DNA of 64,000 nt from Fictibacillus phosphorivorans. GTDB lineage: Bacteria > Bacillota > Bacilli > Bacillales > Fictibacillaceae. The DNA is taken from assembly GCF_023715845.1 (NCBI RefSeq), contig NZ_JAMBOR010000010.1, positions 62,001-126,000 on the forward strand. Reading direction: 5' to 3'. How positions within the stretch are numbered: the stretch's first letter is position 1; every line of letters starts with the position of its first letter. This document shows positions 1-8,869 of the stretch, one piece after another. Position numbers and translations under genes: made by a program. A model generated the notes under the pieces. It was not told the origin of the DNA. It did no database searches and was given only the letters and a program-made list of their open reading frames with translations.

Positions 1-10
1 AACGTTTCCA
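1..10. promoter_or_regulatory. Right part of a LacI/CcpA-type operator, cut by the window edge
   Basis: The first ten bases are identical to the right ten bases of the palindrome at 187-200. The left arm would lie outside the window. If complete, the two operators would sit about 190 bases apart, a spacing that allows DNA looping; this is inference. Confidence 0.4.
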
Positions 11-186
11 TCTATTTAAATCAAATTTTTTTGTGTTAACAGATGTTCATAGAGAAATACAGCAAGAAGAAGTCACTTTAGCATCCTTTTGAGTAAAAGA
101 AACCTCCATGAAACACATTTAGACGGTTGTTCGGATGAATTAACACCTGGTAAGCGATCGATGGATAGGATCAAGGGAATGTTTTG

Positions 187-200
187 TGGAAACGTTTCCA
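187..200. promoter_or_regulatory. Perfect 14-bp palindromic operator (LacI-family or CcpA cre-like)
   Basis: TGGAAACGTTTCCA is a perfect palindrome with a central CG, the hallmark of LacI-family operators and of cre sites. It lies about 85 bases before the first gene of the catabolic island and is followed at once by an AT-rich TATATA stretch that could be a -10 region. It probably represses the whole island. No regulator gene is in the window, so a LacI-type gene just upstream, or CcpA, is the likely binder. Confidence 0.6.
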
Positions 201-285
201 TATATAGCGTTTTATTATTGGTCTGAAATGTCCATAAAACATCTCGATTGTATCCGGTGCACTTCCAATAGGAAAGGGGATCGTC

Positions 286-1047
286 ATGTTCGAATACAAC
301 ATATTTATTCAAGGATTTCCCGGAAAGTCTTCCACCCATGGCGGGCTGGGATGGAGCACAGTCACCTTGCTGTCCCACAATGATACACACATCATCATCG
401 ATGTCGGCAGCTTCGGCGTCAGACCGTTGATACTGGATAAACTCAAATCGAGAGGATTGTCCCCAAAGGATATATCGATGGTTTTGCTGACCCATACGCA
501 TTGGGATCATTGTGTAAATTGGACTTTGTTTCCTAACGCGACCATCGTGGTGGGGCAGGCGGATATGAAATGGGCATTAAACGAGCCGCCTGGAGGATGG
601 CATGTCCCTGAACTGTATGTGAGGGAATTAAACGCTTCTTCACAAATGCGGCAGGTCGTGCATCGTGAAGAAATTGTCCCCGGGATCACAGCGCATCAGA
701 CGGATGGACATTCACCAGGGCACCTTGCCTACACCGTAGACAATGGCGATTATGACCTGATATTTAGCGGAGATGCTGCTAAGAACCGGGCGGAGCTTGT
801 ATCAAGGGAGGCAGATATGACACTGAATCTTTTAGACAGCCAAGAATCGATCGATTATCTTTGGAGATTATGGAAGAAGAAGAAGAACAGTATCTTAATT
901 CCCGGACACGATATCCCGATGAAGCTTGTGGACGGGAAACCGGTTTATCTTCATGAAAGAAAAGCTGATTTACAGTATTGGTTTACTGACACACTGGAGA
1001 AATATACAACGATTGAATTGGCCGAGGATGCAGCGTTAGCGAAATAG
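286..1047 (+). CDS. Metallo-beta-lactamase-fold hydrolase, lactonase-like
   Basis: This 253-residue MBL-fold metal hydrolase has the full dinuclear zinc set: H70-x-H72-x-D74-H75, then H146, D163 and H208. Length and motif spacing resemble the N-acyl-homoserine-lactonase (AiiA-like) branch, so ring opening of a lactone is a reasonable guess but is not shown. No signal peptide is visible, so it should act in the cytoplasm. The ATG start follows a purine-rich AGGAAAGGGG site. It is the first gene of the island and lies downstream of the palindromic operator. In this context it could open a sugar lactone made by one of the two dehydrogenases of the cluster. Confidence 0.8.
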   Translation: MFEYNIFIQGFPGKSSTHGGLGWSTVTLLSHNDTHIIIDVGSFGVRPLILDKLKSRGLSPKDISMVLLTHTHWDHCVNWTLFPNATIVVGQADMKWALNEPPGGWHVPELYVRELNASSQMRQVVHREEIVPGITAHQTDGHSPGHLAYTVDNGDYDLIFSGDAAKNRAELVSREADMTLNLLDSQESIDYLWRLWKKKKNSILIPGHDIPMKLVDGKPVYLHERKADLQYWFTDTLEKYTTIELAEDAALAK

Positions 1048-1194
1048 ACCAGGTAAGCGATCTGCATTCGGGGTGCTGTTCATGAAAATGAAAAGGTTTA
1101 CATGAATGTCATTACGCAAGATAAAGGTGGAAATGGATACAGGAATGGTTTTCGGAACAAAATCGAGAACGGACTTTACATGAGGGGTGAAAAT

Positions 1195-2034
1195 ATGAAA
1201 GAGCAAACCAAACAGCGTGTGATCGTGACTGGCGGTTCCAAGGGGCTTGGGCGCGGAATTGCCCTCTCTTTTGCAGAGGCGGGTGCGTCGGTAGTCGTTG
1301 CCGATGTTGACACTGAAGCGGGTGAGGGCTGCGTACAGGAAATCAATGAAGCCGGAGGCGAGGGGCTATTCGTTTATACGGATGTATCCTCAGGTGAGGA
1401 TGTGAAGAACCTCTTTGAGGAATCCCGCCGTTTCCAAGGCGGAATTGATGTACTCGTGAATAATGCAGGGATTGGGCACGGTCCGATGTCGGAAAGACAC
1501 TTCCTGAAGACGGACTTCGCGATGTGGGAGAACCTGATGAATATACACCTTAATGGCCTGTACCATTGCAGCCAATTGGCAGCAAGAGCCATGATCCGCC
1601 AAGGTGAGGGCGGAAGCATCATCAATATGAGTTCCGGGGGAGCGACCCGCGCCCATCGGAACCGTGTCGCTTATGATGCGACGAAGGGTGCGATCGAGGC
1701 AGCCACCAGAGCGATGGCACTTGACCTGGCTCCCTGGAAAATCCGCGTGAACGCGGTCATGCCGGGCTCTATGTGGGTGGAAAACCGCACAGCCGTAGGG
1801 AATGAGTCTTCACCGGATCTTCTTATTCCACTCGGCAGGCTCGGGATGCCTCAAGATGTCGGTCAGGGCGTCCGGTTCCTGGCTTCACCCGACGCTTCGT
1901 ATATAACAGGCCACATCCTTGCAATTGACGGCGGCCTTACGTCCCAGCTCCGGGCGCCGAGCATGGATGCCGATGTTGCACTCTCGCTCGACGAAATCGA
2001 TTTAGAATTGGCTTCATTCGGAAGTAAAGAATAA
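1195..2034 (+). CDS. Short-chain dehydrogenase/reductase (SDR)
   Basis: This classical SDR of 279 residues would be an NAD(P)-dependent alcohol/ketone oxidoreductase. The dinucleotide site TGGSKGLG is at residues 12-19, NNAG at 89-92, a catalytic serine near 146 and the Y160-x-x-x-K164 pair. The reading frame stays open 31 codons upstream to 1102, but the ATG at 1195 is preferred because GAGGGGTGA precedes it and the Rossmann start falls at the usual distance. Substrate is unknown. Beside a lactonase-like hydrolase and acid-sugar genes, oxidation of a sugar or sugar acid is the likeliest role. Confidence 0.85.
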   Translation: MKEQTKQRVIVTGGSKGLGRGIALSFAEAGASVVVADVDTEAGEGCVQEINEAGGEGLFVYTDVSSGEDVKNLFEESRRFQGGIDVLVNNAGIGHGPMSERHFLKTDFAMWENLMNIHLNGLYHCSQLAARAMIRQGEGGSIINMSSGGATRAHRNRVAYDATKGAIEAATRAMALDLAPWKIRVNAVMPGSMWVENRTAVGNESSPDLLIPLGRLGMPQDVGQGVRFLASPDASYITGHILAIDGGLTSQLRAPSMDADVALSLDEIDLELASFGSKE

Positions 2035-2127
2035 ATCCCAAGATCACTAGGTTCATAGAAAAGATCAGTGGGATGTCATCCATATATACACAGCGGCAAG
2101 TAGAAAAGTGGAGGAGGAGGAATTATC

Positions 2128-2952
2128 ATGAAAAAGTCATTCACTAATATCTTCGGTGTGGAAAAGCCGGTACTCGGGATGGTTCATTTGGGACCGCTGC
2201 CCGGATCACCCCTGTATGAAGGGAACATCGATCAGGTACTGGAAGCGGCACTGCGCGATGCGAAAAGTCTTGAAAAAGGCGGAGCCAGCTCCGTTATGGT
2301 GGAAAACTTCAATGACTATCCGTTTTATCCGGAAACGGAGGAACCTGAAACAGTGGCGGCTATGACATTGATCGCCCATGAAATCCGCCGCGAAGTGAAG
2401 CTTCCGATGGGGATCAATATCCTAAGGAACTCATGGAAATCCGCATTGGCGGTTGCTGGGACAGTCGGGGCTGATTTTATCAGACTTAACGTCCTGACGG
2501 ATGCGTACGTGACTGATCAGGGACTCATCAACGGTACCGCGCATCTGGTGGCGAGATATCGTAAATTCCTGGGATTAGAGAAGAAAGTCAAAATCTTCGC
2601 TGACATTCAAACAAAGCACGCAGCTCCTCTGGCGGCAAGACCCATCGATGTGCTGGCCCGTGATACCGCTTATCGCGGGATGGCGGATGCCATCATCCTT
2701 GCAGGCGAGGAATCAGCTCAGCCGCCATCGGTAGAAAATCTAGAGGCTGTCAGAAACGCAGTTCCTGATGTGCCGATCATCATTGGAAGCGGGATGAAAG
2801 TAGAAACGGCAAATCTACTAAAATATGCGGATGGCGCTGTCTTTGGATACGGAGCGAAAATTGATGACATCATGACGAACCCGGTTGATGAAGAAAAAAC
2901 ACGCCGCTTCTGTGAAGGCGTGGACAGAGAAAGAAACCACCTATTGGTGTAA
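2128..2952 (+). CDS. BtpA/SgcQ family TIM-barrel protein
   Basis: The 274 residues match the BtpA/SgcQ family: an N-terminal VLGMVHLGPLPGSP block, then GGASSVMVENFNDYPF, and a C-terminal IIGSGMKVETANLL segment followed by a glycine-rich region as in phosphate-binding TIM barrels. BtpA was first linked to photosystem I in cyanobacteria and SgcQ belongs to an uncharacterised E. coli sugar operon; the biochemical role is not established. A strong GGAGGAGGAA site precedes the ATG. The next gene is a nucleoside hydrolase, so this member is probably metabolic, possibly acting on a released sugar or base. That last step is inference. Confidence 0.8.
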   Translation: MKKSFTNIFGVEKPVLGMVHLGPLPGSPLYEGNIDQVLEAALRDAKSLEKGGASSVMVENFNDYPFYPETEEPETVAAMTLIAHEIRREVKLPMGINILRNSWKSALAVAGTVGADFIRLNVLTDAYVTDQGLINGTAHLVARYRKFLGLEKKVKIFADIQTKHAAPLAARPIDVLARDTAYRGMADAIILAGEESAQPPSVENLEAVRNAVPDVPIIIGSGMKVETANLLKYADGAVFGYGAKIDDIMTNPVDEEKTRRFCEGVDRERNHLLV

Positions 2953-3083
2953 GGGCATCATTTTAACTAGATAAAAAGAATTACAGGTATGGCACCCTTT
3001 CATCTGAATACGGAAGAACCTACAAAATCTGCGAAAAGCAGTAATCTTTCAAAACAGTCCTAATAGAAGGAGGAGTTGACAGT

Positions 3084-4058
3084 ATGGCAGAACGAGTCAT
3101 CATTGACACAGATCCGGGGGTGGACGATCTTGCAGCAATCTATCTTGCGCTTGCGTCACCGGAACTTCATATCGAAGCATTAACAACAGTACATGGAAAT
3201 ATCGAGGTGGAAACAGCTACACATAACGCCCTTTCACTGCTTGAACTGGCAGGAAGGACCGATATCCCCGTTTATCGCGGGGCGAGCAAACCGCTCATTC
3301 GTAAACCGCAGTTTGCCAAGCATATCCACGGCGATAATGGATTCGGCGGTGTTGAGGTCCCTAAACCTACAGTATCCCAGGCGGGAGAATACGCGGCAAT
3401 GGAGATGGTGAGGCTCTGTAACGAAGCGCCGAACGAGATCACGATTCTGGCGATCGGTCCGCTGACAAATGTGGCGCTGGCTCTCTCTATAGACCCCGGT
3501 ATCGCGCAGAAGTTGAAAAAAGTGATTGTGATGGGCGGTGCAGTCCGTACAGCCGGCAACTATTCCCCGGTGGCGTCCTTCAATCTGGCAGCGGATCCTG
3601 AGGCTGCAAGGGCTGTATACGATTCGGGTGTTGCGGTCGTCCAGGTGGGTCTCGATGTATGTACGAAGGTGAGGATCTCGCAGGAAAATCTGGAGTGCAT
3701 CAGGCAGGCGGATACCCGTCCGGGGGCTTTTCTCCTCGAGGCCGCTGAATTCCGGCGCCAGGCATACATTACTGCCAAGCAATCCTCGGAAACGGAGACC
3801 GGCGTATTCTTTAATGACGTACCGGCCGTCGCCTATTCGCTCTGGCCGGAGCTCTACAAGGAGGTGCCTGCGTTTGTTTCGATCGAAACAGCGGGGAATC
3901 TTACATCAGGTCAGACTGTCACCGAGTTTACCGGCCAGTGGGGGCATTCAGAACCCAATACAACCATCCTGATGGATGTGGACGGAGAGACGCTGGCGCG
4001 AAGGTTTGCAGAACGTATTTCGACCCTGGAAACAAAAGTGGCCGAAGTGCAAAAATAA
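3084..4058 (+). CDS. Nucleoside hydrolase (inosine-uridine preferring family)
   Basis: This nucleoside hydrolase of 324 residues would cleave an N-glycosidic bond to give free base and sugar. The N-terminal calcium-binding signature I-DTDPGVDD is present (D8, D10, D14, D15), as are the [14 protein letters not shown] and VIVMGGAV blocks typical of the family. Length is normal. An AGGAGG site lies about eight bases before the ATG. Exact substrate cannot be read from sequence because the family covers inosine, uridine, cytidine, pseudouridine-like and other ribosides. Inside this island it is the best pointer that the imported compound is a nucleoside or another N-glycoside. Confidence 0.88.
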   Translation: MAERVIIDTDPGVDDLAAIYLALASPELHIEALTTVHGNIEVETATHNALSLLELAGRTDIPVYRGASKPLIRKPQFAKHIHGDNGFGGVEVPKPTVSQAGEYAAMEMVRLCNEAPNEITILAIGPLTNVALALSIDPGIAQKLKKVIVMGGAVRTAGNYSPVASFNLAADPEAARAVYDSGVAVVQVGLDVCTKVRISQENLECIRQADTRPGAFLLEAAEFRRQAYITAKQSSETETGVFFNDVPAVAYSLWPELYKEVPAFVSIETAGNLTSGQTVTEFTGQWGHSEPNTTILMDVDGETLARRFAERISTLETKVAEVQK

Positions 4059-4107
4059 CCTGTCTTGCACGATATCTTACTATTCTGATAACTAAAGGAG
4101 TGACGAC

Positions 4108-5625
4108 ATGTCAACTCTGATTACAAACGCCGTCATCATGACGATGGATGATGATGACAGAATCATAGAGGGCAGTGTGCTGGTGGAAAACGGGATCATC
4201 AAAAAGGTGATTCCGCACCAGCCAGGGAGCGGACCACGGATCGCCGCTGAAGAAACAATCGATGGATCTGACATGTTGATCATGCCCGGTATGACAAATG
4301 CTCATTATCATTCCTATTCGAACCTGTTGAAAGGGACGACGAGCCATTTTCCATTGGAAATCTGGTCTCTTTATACAACCGCATATGGTTATTCGCTTGA
4401 AGATGGAGATATTACAAATGCCGTCCTGTTAGGGATGATCGATATGATTAAAAGCGGAGTGACCAGCTGTATCGACCATTTTCCGCATATCAGAAGATCC
4501 GGAGCTGCACTTAAAGCATATGAGGCTGCATCAATAAGGGTAGGATTTGCCCCGATGATGCATGATGTGCCGGATCATCACTTCCTGCCAGTCGATTTAC
4601 CTGACGAGTTGAGGCGGAAGCTTGACGAAGCAACACCGATATCCGTTGATGGCATGAGAGTGTTTTATCACTCCTTGTTCGAAGAATGGCATGGTCGAAA
4701 GAACATACAAATCCTGCTGGGCCCCAACGCTCCGCAGCGGTGTTCAGAAGGCATGCTGGCTTTATGCAAGGAATTAAGTGAACAAAGAGGAGCCCATATT
4801 CATACTCATCTCCTCGAAACAAGGATTCAAAAGGAAGTAGGAGATGCTGCATTTCCAGACGGGATCATCGGCAGACTACGTGATCAGCAATTGCTTTCAA
4901 GGAGGTTGTCCGGCGCCCACTCCATCTGGATTGACGATGAGGAGGCAGGGGTACTTGCTGAGCATGGTGTCTCTCTTGTTCATAACCCAGTCAGCAATAT
5001 GATGCTCGGAAGCGGGAGGGCGAAGATAGGTTCATATCTGCAAAAAGGGATGAACGTGGCGCTAGGGACCGATTCCTCCAACTGCGGAATCTCCCACAAT
5101 CTATTTGAAGCCATGAGGATCGCAGTCATACACAGCCGACAGGAACAGCCAGATTTCGGGGAATGGCTGCAGCCAAAGGATGTACTAAATATGGCGACAG
5201 TCGGCGGCGCCCGTTTATTGGGCCAAGAGAAGCGGGGCAGGATCAAACAGGGGTATGAAGCAGATCTCGTCCTACTGAGCAGGCGCTCACCCGCACTGGC
5301 GGTGGGCACCGATCTATATGCCCAGCTTGTGTATTACGAGAATGGAAGCTCGGTCGATTCGGTCATGATCAAGGGCGAATGGGTTCTAAAGGAACGCAAA
5401 ATGGTCTTAATCGATGAAGAAGCTCTTCTGCGATCGGTGAATGAAAGACAGAAATCCCTTTTTGAAAAGAGCCGGGAGAGTCTTTCTCTGGCGAATGCAT
5501 TAGAGCCTCATTTCACCAGGATGTATAAAAAGTTTCATTCGGGTTTTGGGAAGGATTCAACATTCAGCAGTGTGGATGCTGCTGATGAGCATGGAATGTT
5601 AGAAGAAATCGGCAAGTCCCATTAA
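4108..5625 (+). CDS. Amidohydrolase of the TRZ/ATZ (chlorohydrolase/deaminase) type
   Basis: This 505-residue metal-dependent amidohydrolase resembles guanine, cytosine and S-adenosylhomocysteine/methylthioadenosine deaminases. Visible metal ligands are H66-x-H68 in the NAHYHS block, H232/H234 in HIHTHLLE, H271 in GAHSIW and D322 in LGTDSS. The N-terminal MTMDDDDRIIEGSVLVENG and C-terminal GYEADLVLL strands form the small beta domain. It probably deaminates or dechlorinates a heterocyclic base. Directly after a nucleoside hydrolase, base deamination is a natural role. It starts 49 bases after that gene and ends 14 bases before the ECF S component, so co-transcription is likely. Confidence 0.85.
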   Translation: MSTLITNAVIMTMDDDDRIIEGSVLVENGIIKKVIPHQPGSGPRIAAEETIDGSDMLIMPGMTNAHYHSYSNLLKGTTSHFPLEIWSLYTTAYGYSLEDGDITNAVLLGMIDMIKSGVTSCIDHFPHIRRSGAALKAYEAASIRVGFAPMMHDVPDHHFLPVDLPDELRRKLDEATPISVDGMRVFYHSLFEEWHGRKNIQILLGPNAPQRCSEGMLALCKELSEQRGAHIHTHLLETRIQKEVGDAAFPDGIIGRLRDQQLLSRRLSGAHSIWIDDEEAGVLAEHGVSLVHNPVSNMMLGSGRAKIGSYLQKGMNVALGTDSSNCGISHNLFEAMRIAVIHSRQEQPDFGEWLQPKDVLNMATVGGARLLGQEKRGRIKQGYEADLVLLSRRSPALAVGTDLYAQLVYYENGSSVDSVMIKGEWVLKERKMVLIDEEALLRSVNERQKSLFEKSRESLSLANALEPHFTRMYKKFHSGFGKDSTFSSVDAADEHGMLEEIGKSH

Positions 5626-5639
5626 TAGGAGGATGTATC

Positions 5640-6260
5640 ATGAAGAATTTCAAGAAAGATTTTACGCTTATTTCCATCTTGCTCATTCCCATTGGTGTTG
5701 CAGTCAATGTCGTTGCCGGAGAATTGGTTGAGATCTTAAAAATCCCTCTCTTCTTGAATCAGATCGGCACCATGATTGTCGCGATGGTAGCAGGTCCCTG
5801 GGTGGGCGCCGTGACCGGAGGGGTCTCGAAGCTCATCTTCGGAATCTTTAACCCGACTCAGCTGGCATTCATGCCGGTTGCCATGGCTTCCGGGATTGTG
5901 GTCGGCCTCATGGCCAAAAAGGGATTCACGAAAAATGCCTGGAAGACTGCTTTCACAGGATTCATCGTCGCCCTCGTTGCCATCTTGATCGCCACCCCGA
6001 CAACGGTCATCGTGTTTGGCGGAGCTTCAGGTACCGGATCCGATACGATCACTGCCGTTCTTTTAGCTTCAGGCAAAGAGATCTGGGCATCCGTTTTTAC
6101 ACAGAAGATATTTGTTGAAAGTATCGACAAAATCCTTTCGATCATGGTCGCTTATATGATTGTCCGGAAGATGTCAGATCAATACCTGTCGAAACAAAAA
6201 TATGGACACTTATATCTGAACATGAACCAAAACAAGCACAACCGCAAAATAGGAGCTTAA
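5640..6260 (+). CDS. ECF transporter substrate-binding (S) component
   Basis: A 206-residue polytopic membrane protein with about five or six hydrophobic segments, rich in small residues (GPWVGAVTGGVSKLIFG). That pattern is typical of S components of energy-coupling factor importers. The following genes encode the T component and two ATPases, which confirms the type by context. S components determine substrate specificity, but I do not recognise this subfamily, so the substrate is unknown. It should lie in the cytoplasmic membrane and deliver the compound degraded by the neighbouring enzymes. An AGGAGG ribosome binding site is present. Confidence 0.8.
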   Translation: MKNFKKDFTLISILLIPIGVAVNVVAGELVEILKIPLFLNQIGTMIVAMVAGPWVGAVTGGVSKLIFGIFNPTQLAFMPVAMASGIVVGLMAKKGFTKNAWKTAFTGFIVALVAILIATPTTVIVFGGASGTGSDTITAVLLASGKEIWASVFTQKIFVESIDKILSIMVAYMIVRKMSDQYLSKQKYGHLYLNMNQNKHNRKIGA

Positions 6261-6385
6261 CATGCACGGGGTGATCATGCCGGTCCGACTTCGGTCTTGC
6301 ATCCTTCACCCCCACCTTTATACATCAGGATTTATAAGGATTGCCGAATGAATACGAACCAACAGATGAAAGGGGAGTTGTATGT

Positions 6386-7135
6386 ATGGAAAGACCGGGA
6401 AAATTCATACTGAATCTTTATCCGACGACTAAATTCTTGTTTGCCTTCTGTTTGATGATGACCCCGCTGCTGCTGCCAGGATATCTTTATTCTTATATGG
6501 TCCCCGTGCTGTGTCTGGTGATTGCGTTGATTGCAGGAAAAACCAAGCTGTATGTAAATTTCGTCCTAAAAGGATTGGTCCCGATTGTTGTCATGATTTT
6601 TCTTTTGCAATCATTTTTCTATCCGGGAGATACCGTCTTATGGTCCTGGAGCATATTCTCCATTAAACAAGAAGGAATCCATTTCAGCTTGCAGCTGACT
6701 TCCAAGATCTTGGCAATCGGATCTTCCATTGTATTATTCTTTCAGATCACCAAAATCAATGATTTATCACGGGCATTGGAATTGATGGGCATCTCGCCAA
6801 AAGCGACCTATGTCCTGTCGGCCGCCCTGAATATCATCCCAGAAATGAGGCTGCAGCTGCTGCGGATCATGGATGCACAGAAAACGCGCGGTGTTGAAAC
6901 AGAAGGGAGCCTCACTATCCGGATGAAAGCATTTGTACCGGCCTTGACCCCGCTGATCTTGTCTTCATTCTCAAGTACAGACGAGAAAGCCATCACGCTC
7001 GAATCGAGGGCGTTTACCGCCCGGACGAAAAAGACCAGCCTGCACCATTTGGAAAAGACGAAAAGTGATCATGTGGTAAGGGCATTGCTCGTGATCGCCG
7101 TTGTGTCAATCTTGATCGGGAGGTTTTTCTTATGA
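6386..7135 (+). CDS. ECF transporter transmembrane (T) component, CbiQ/EcfT family
   Basis: A 249-residue membrane protein with N-terminal hydrophobic helices and a cytoplasmic C-terminal region carrying ALTPLILSSFSSTDEKAITLESRAF. This is the EcfT region with the Ala-Arg coupling motifs that contact the ATPases; here one reads ESRAF and DAQKTRG is probably the other. The open frame extends to an ATG at 6341, but the ATG at 6386 has an AAAGGGGAG site and places the first helix normally; I give the shorter form with moderate certainty. Its stop overlaps the start of the first ATPase (ATGA-type coupling), so translation is probably coupled. Confidence 0.8.
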   Translation: MERPGKFILNLYPTTKFLFAFCLMMTPLLLPGYLYSYMVPVLCLVIALIAGKTKLYVNFVLKGLVPIVVMIFLLQSFFYPGDTVLWSWSIFSIKQEGIHFSLQLTSKILAIGSSIVLFFQITKINDLSRALELMGISPKATYVLSAALNIIPEMRLQLLRIMDAQKTRGVETEGSLTIRMKAFVPALTPLILSSFSSTDEKAITLESRAFTARTKKTSLHHLEKTKSDHVVRALLVIAVVSILIGRFFL

Positions 7136-7995
7136 GTGCCATTGAAATCAGGAATCTTTCATACCAGTACCCTACCGGCAGTGAAGAAGTGCTTCATAAC
7201 CTGAATCTTACAATCGAAAGCGGGAAGTTCTATGCGCTCGCCGGGGTGAACGGCGGAGGGAAGACGACACTCTGCAATGTGATCCGCGGATTCATCCCCC
7301 ACTTCTTCAAGGGGGAACGAACCGGGAAAGTGCTGATCGAGGGGAAGGATGTCCAGGACTGGGATCCAAGTGATCTTGCGCAGAAAGTCGGGTTTGTGTT
7401 TCAAAACCCATTTACCCAAATCAGCGGCGTGAAGGAAACGGTGTTTGACGAGATCGCTTTCGGACTTGAGAACCTCGGGGTGGAAGTGGACGTCATCAGG
7501 CAGCGGGTTCAGGACATCATCGGACTGCTCGGGATCGGGTATATCCAGGACAAAAATCCGAATGAGCTGTCAGGCGGACAGAAACAAAGGGTGGCGCTGG
7601 CATCGATCATCGTCATGGAGCCGGATATCCTCATCTTTGATGAACCGACTTCACAGCTTGACCCGCAAGGTACCGAGGAAATATTCAGGGTCATCGATAT
7701 CATGAAGAAAAAAGGGAAGACCATTATATTGGTCGAGCACAAGATCGAATTGATCGCGGAATACGCGGACTATGTAATCGTGCTTCAAGACGGAGAAATC
7801 AAGAAGCAGGGAAGAACTGAAGAAGTGCTTGCGGACGAAGCCACACAGGACTTCGGATTGGGACTGACCCAGTATACGCTGCTGGATTTGGCGATGCGGA
7901 AACAGCATATGCACACGGAAAGGATTCCCATCACAGAAGGTGATTCCGTTAGCGTGATGAAGCAGTGGATGGAATTCCAGGGGGTGAAAGCATGA
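7132..7995 (+). CDS. ECF transporter ATP-binding protein (first ATPase)
   Basis: This ABC ATPase of 287 residues energises the ECF importer. Walker A is GVNGGGKT at residues 38-45, with a third Gly where Ala or Ser is usual. The Q-loop is FQNPFTQ, the signature LSGGQ is at 146-150 and Walker B/E is LIFDEP (D170, E171), with the H-loop VEH after it. All catalytic parts are intact. The start overlaps the end of the T-component gene by four bases, and the stop overlaps the start of the second ATPase by four bases. Confidence 0.88.
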   Translation: MSAIEIRNLSYQYPTGSEEVLHNLNLTIESGKFYALAGVNGGGKTTLCNVIRGFIPHFFKGERTGKVLIEGKDVQDWDPSDLAQKVGFVFQNPFTQISGVKETVFDEIAFGLENLGVEVDVIRQRVQDIIGLLGIGYIQDKNPNELSGGQKQRVALASIIVMEPDILIFDEPTSQLDPQGTEEIFRVIDIMKKKGKTIILVEHKIELIAEYADYVIVLQDGEIKKQGRTEEVLADEATQDFGLGLTQYTLLDLAMRKQHMHTERIPITEGDSVSVMKQWMEFQGVKA

Positions 7996-8819
7996 GTTAC
8001 TTAATGCTGAATAACGTGACCTATTGTTATCCAAACGGTTTCAAAGCGGTTGAGAATGTCAGCATGTCTTTCGAAAAGGGCGAATCCGTGGCCATTGTCG
8101 GACAAAACGGGGCGGGCAAGACGACCACTGTGAAAATGATGAATGGTCTGACAAAGCCGACAGAGGGTGATGTCATCATCGACGGCTTGAATACAAAGGA
8201 CTATACAACAGCTCAGATTTCCAGAAAGGTCGGATATGTCTTCCAAAACCCTGATGATCAGATTTTCCACGAAACGGTCAAGAGTGAGATAAGGTTCGGC
8301 CCGAAGAACCTTGGATTTTCAGAGGAGAAGATAGAAGAGAATGTCATGAAGGCAGCGGAACTGACCGGGATTGTGCAGTTCCTGGATGTGCATCCGTATA
8401 ACCTGCCATATTCCCTGAAGAAATTTGTCACGATCGCCTCTGTCATTGCGATGGATACAGATACGATCATCCTTGATGAGCCGACAGCCGGCCAGGACTC
8501 TCAAGCGATCGGGCGGCTGGGCGTCATCATAGATGCACTGGTCAGGGAAGGGAAAACGATTATCACGATCACACATGATATGGAGTTCGTCGTGAACAAC
8601 TTTGAACGCGTCATCGTAATGGCTAATAAAAGAGTCGTCCTCGACAGTCATAAGCAGGATGTCTTCTGGAACCACGGTGTACTGGAGGAAGCGATGCTGA
8701 AACAGCCGCATATCAGCAGGCTGTGTCATACATTGAATCTCAGTGACAAAGTACTGGACATCAATCAAATGATCGATGTGTTAAAAAAAACTTCAAGTAT
8801 GGTGAAGGTTACACTGTAA
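7992..8819 (+). CDS. ECF transporter ATP-binding protein (second ATPase) with degenerate signature
   Basis: Second ABC ATPase of the importer, 275 residues. Walker A is GQNGAGKT (37-44), Q-loop FQNPDDQ, Walker B/E ILDEPT with D162 and E163, H-loop ITHD. The signature motif, normally LSGGQ, reads LPYSLKK at 138-144, so one of the two composite ATP sites may be weak or inactive, as in asymmetric ABC pairs. The frame is open to 7965, but the ATG at 7992 is chosen: it overlaps the previous stop as ATGA and follows a GGGGTGAAAG site. Confidence 0.87.
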   Translation: MSYLMLNNVTYCYPNGFKAVENVSMSFEKGESVAIVGQNGAGKTTTVKMMNGLTKPTEGDVIIDGLNTKDYTTAQISRKVGYVFQNPDDQIFHETVKSEIRFGPKNLGFSEEKIEENVMKAAELTGIVQFLDVHPYNLPYSLKKFVTIASVIAMDTDTIILDEPTAGQDSQAIGRLGVIIDALVREGKTIITITHDMEFVVNNFERVIVMANKRVVLDSHKQDVFWNHGVLEEAMLKQPHISRLCHTLNLSDKVLDINQMIDVLKKTSSMVKVTL

Positions 8820-8869
8820 ATGGTCACACTATGAAACTCTCTGACTACTGAGAATAGAGGAGAATCTAT

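Noticed and set aside
73-510. Minus-strand open frame of 145 codons before and within the MBL-fold gene
   Set aside because: It is a shadow of the MBL gene frame on the other strand, without a ribosome binding site or protein family pattern.
149-1062. 11-base repeat GGTAAGCGATC at 149-159 and 1052-1062
   Set aside because: Short and without symmetry or a link to a promoter; chance cannot be excluded.
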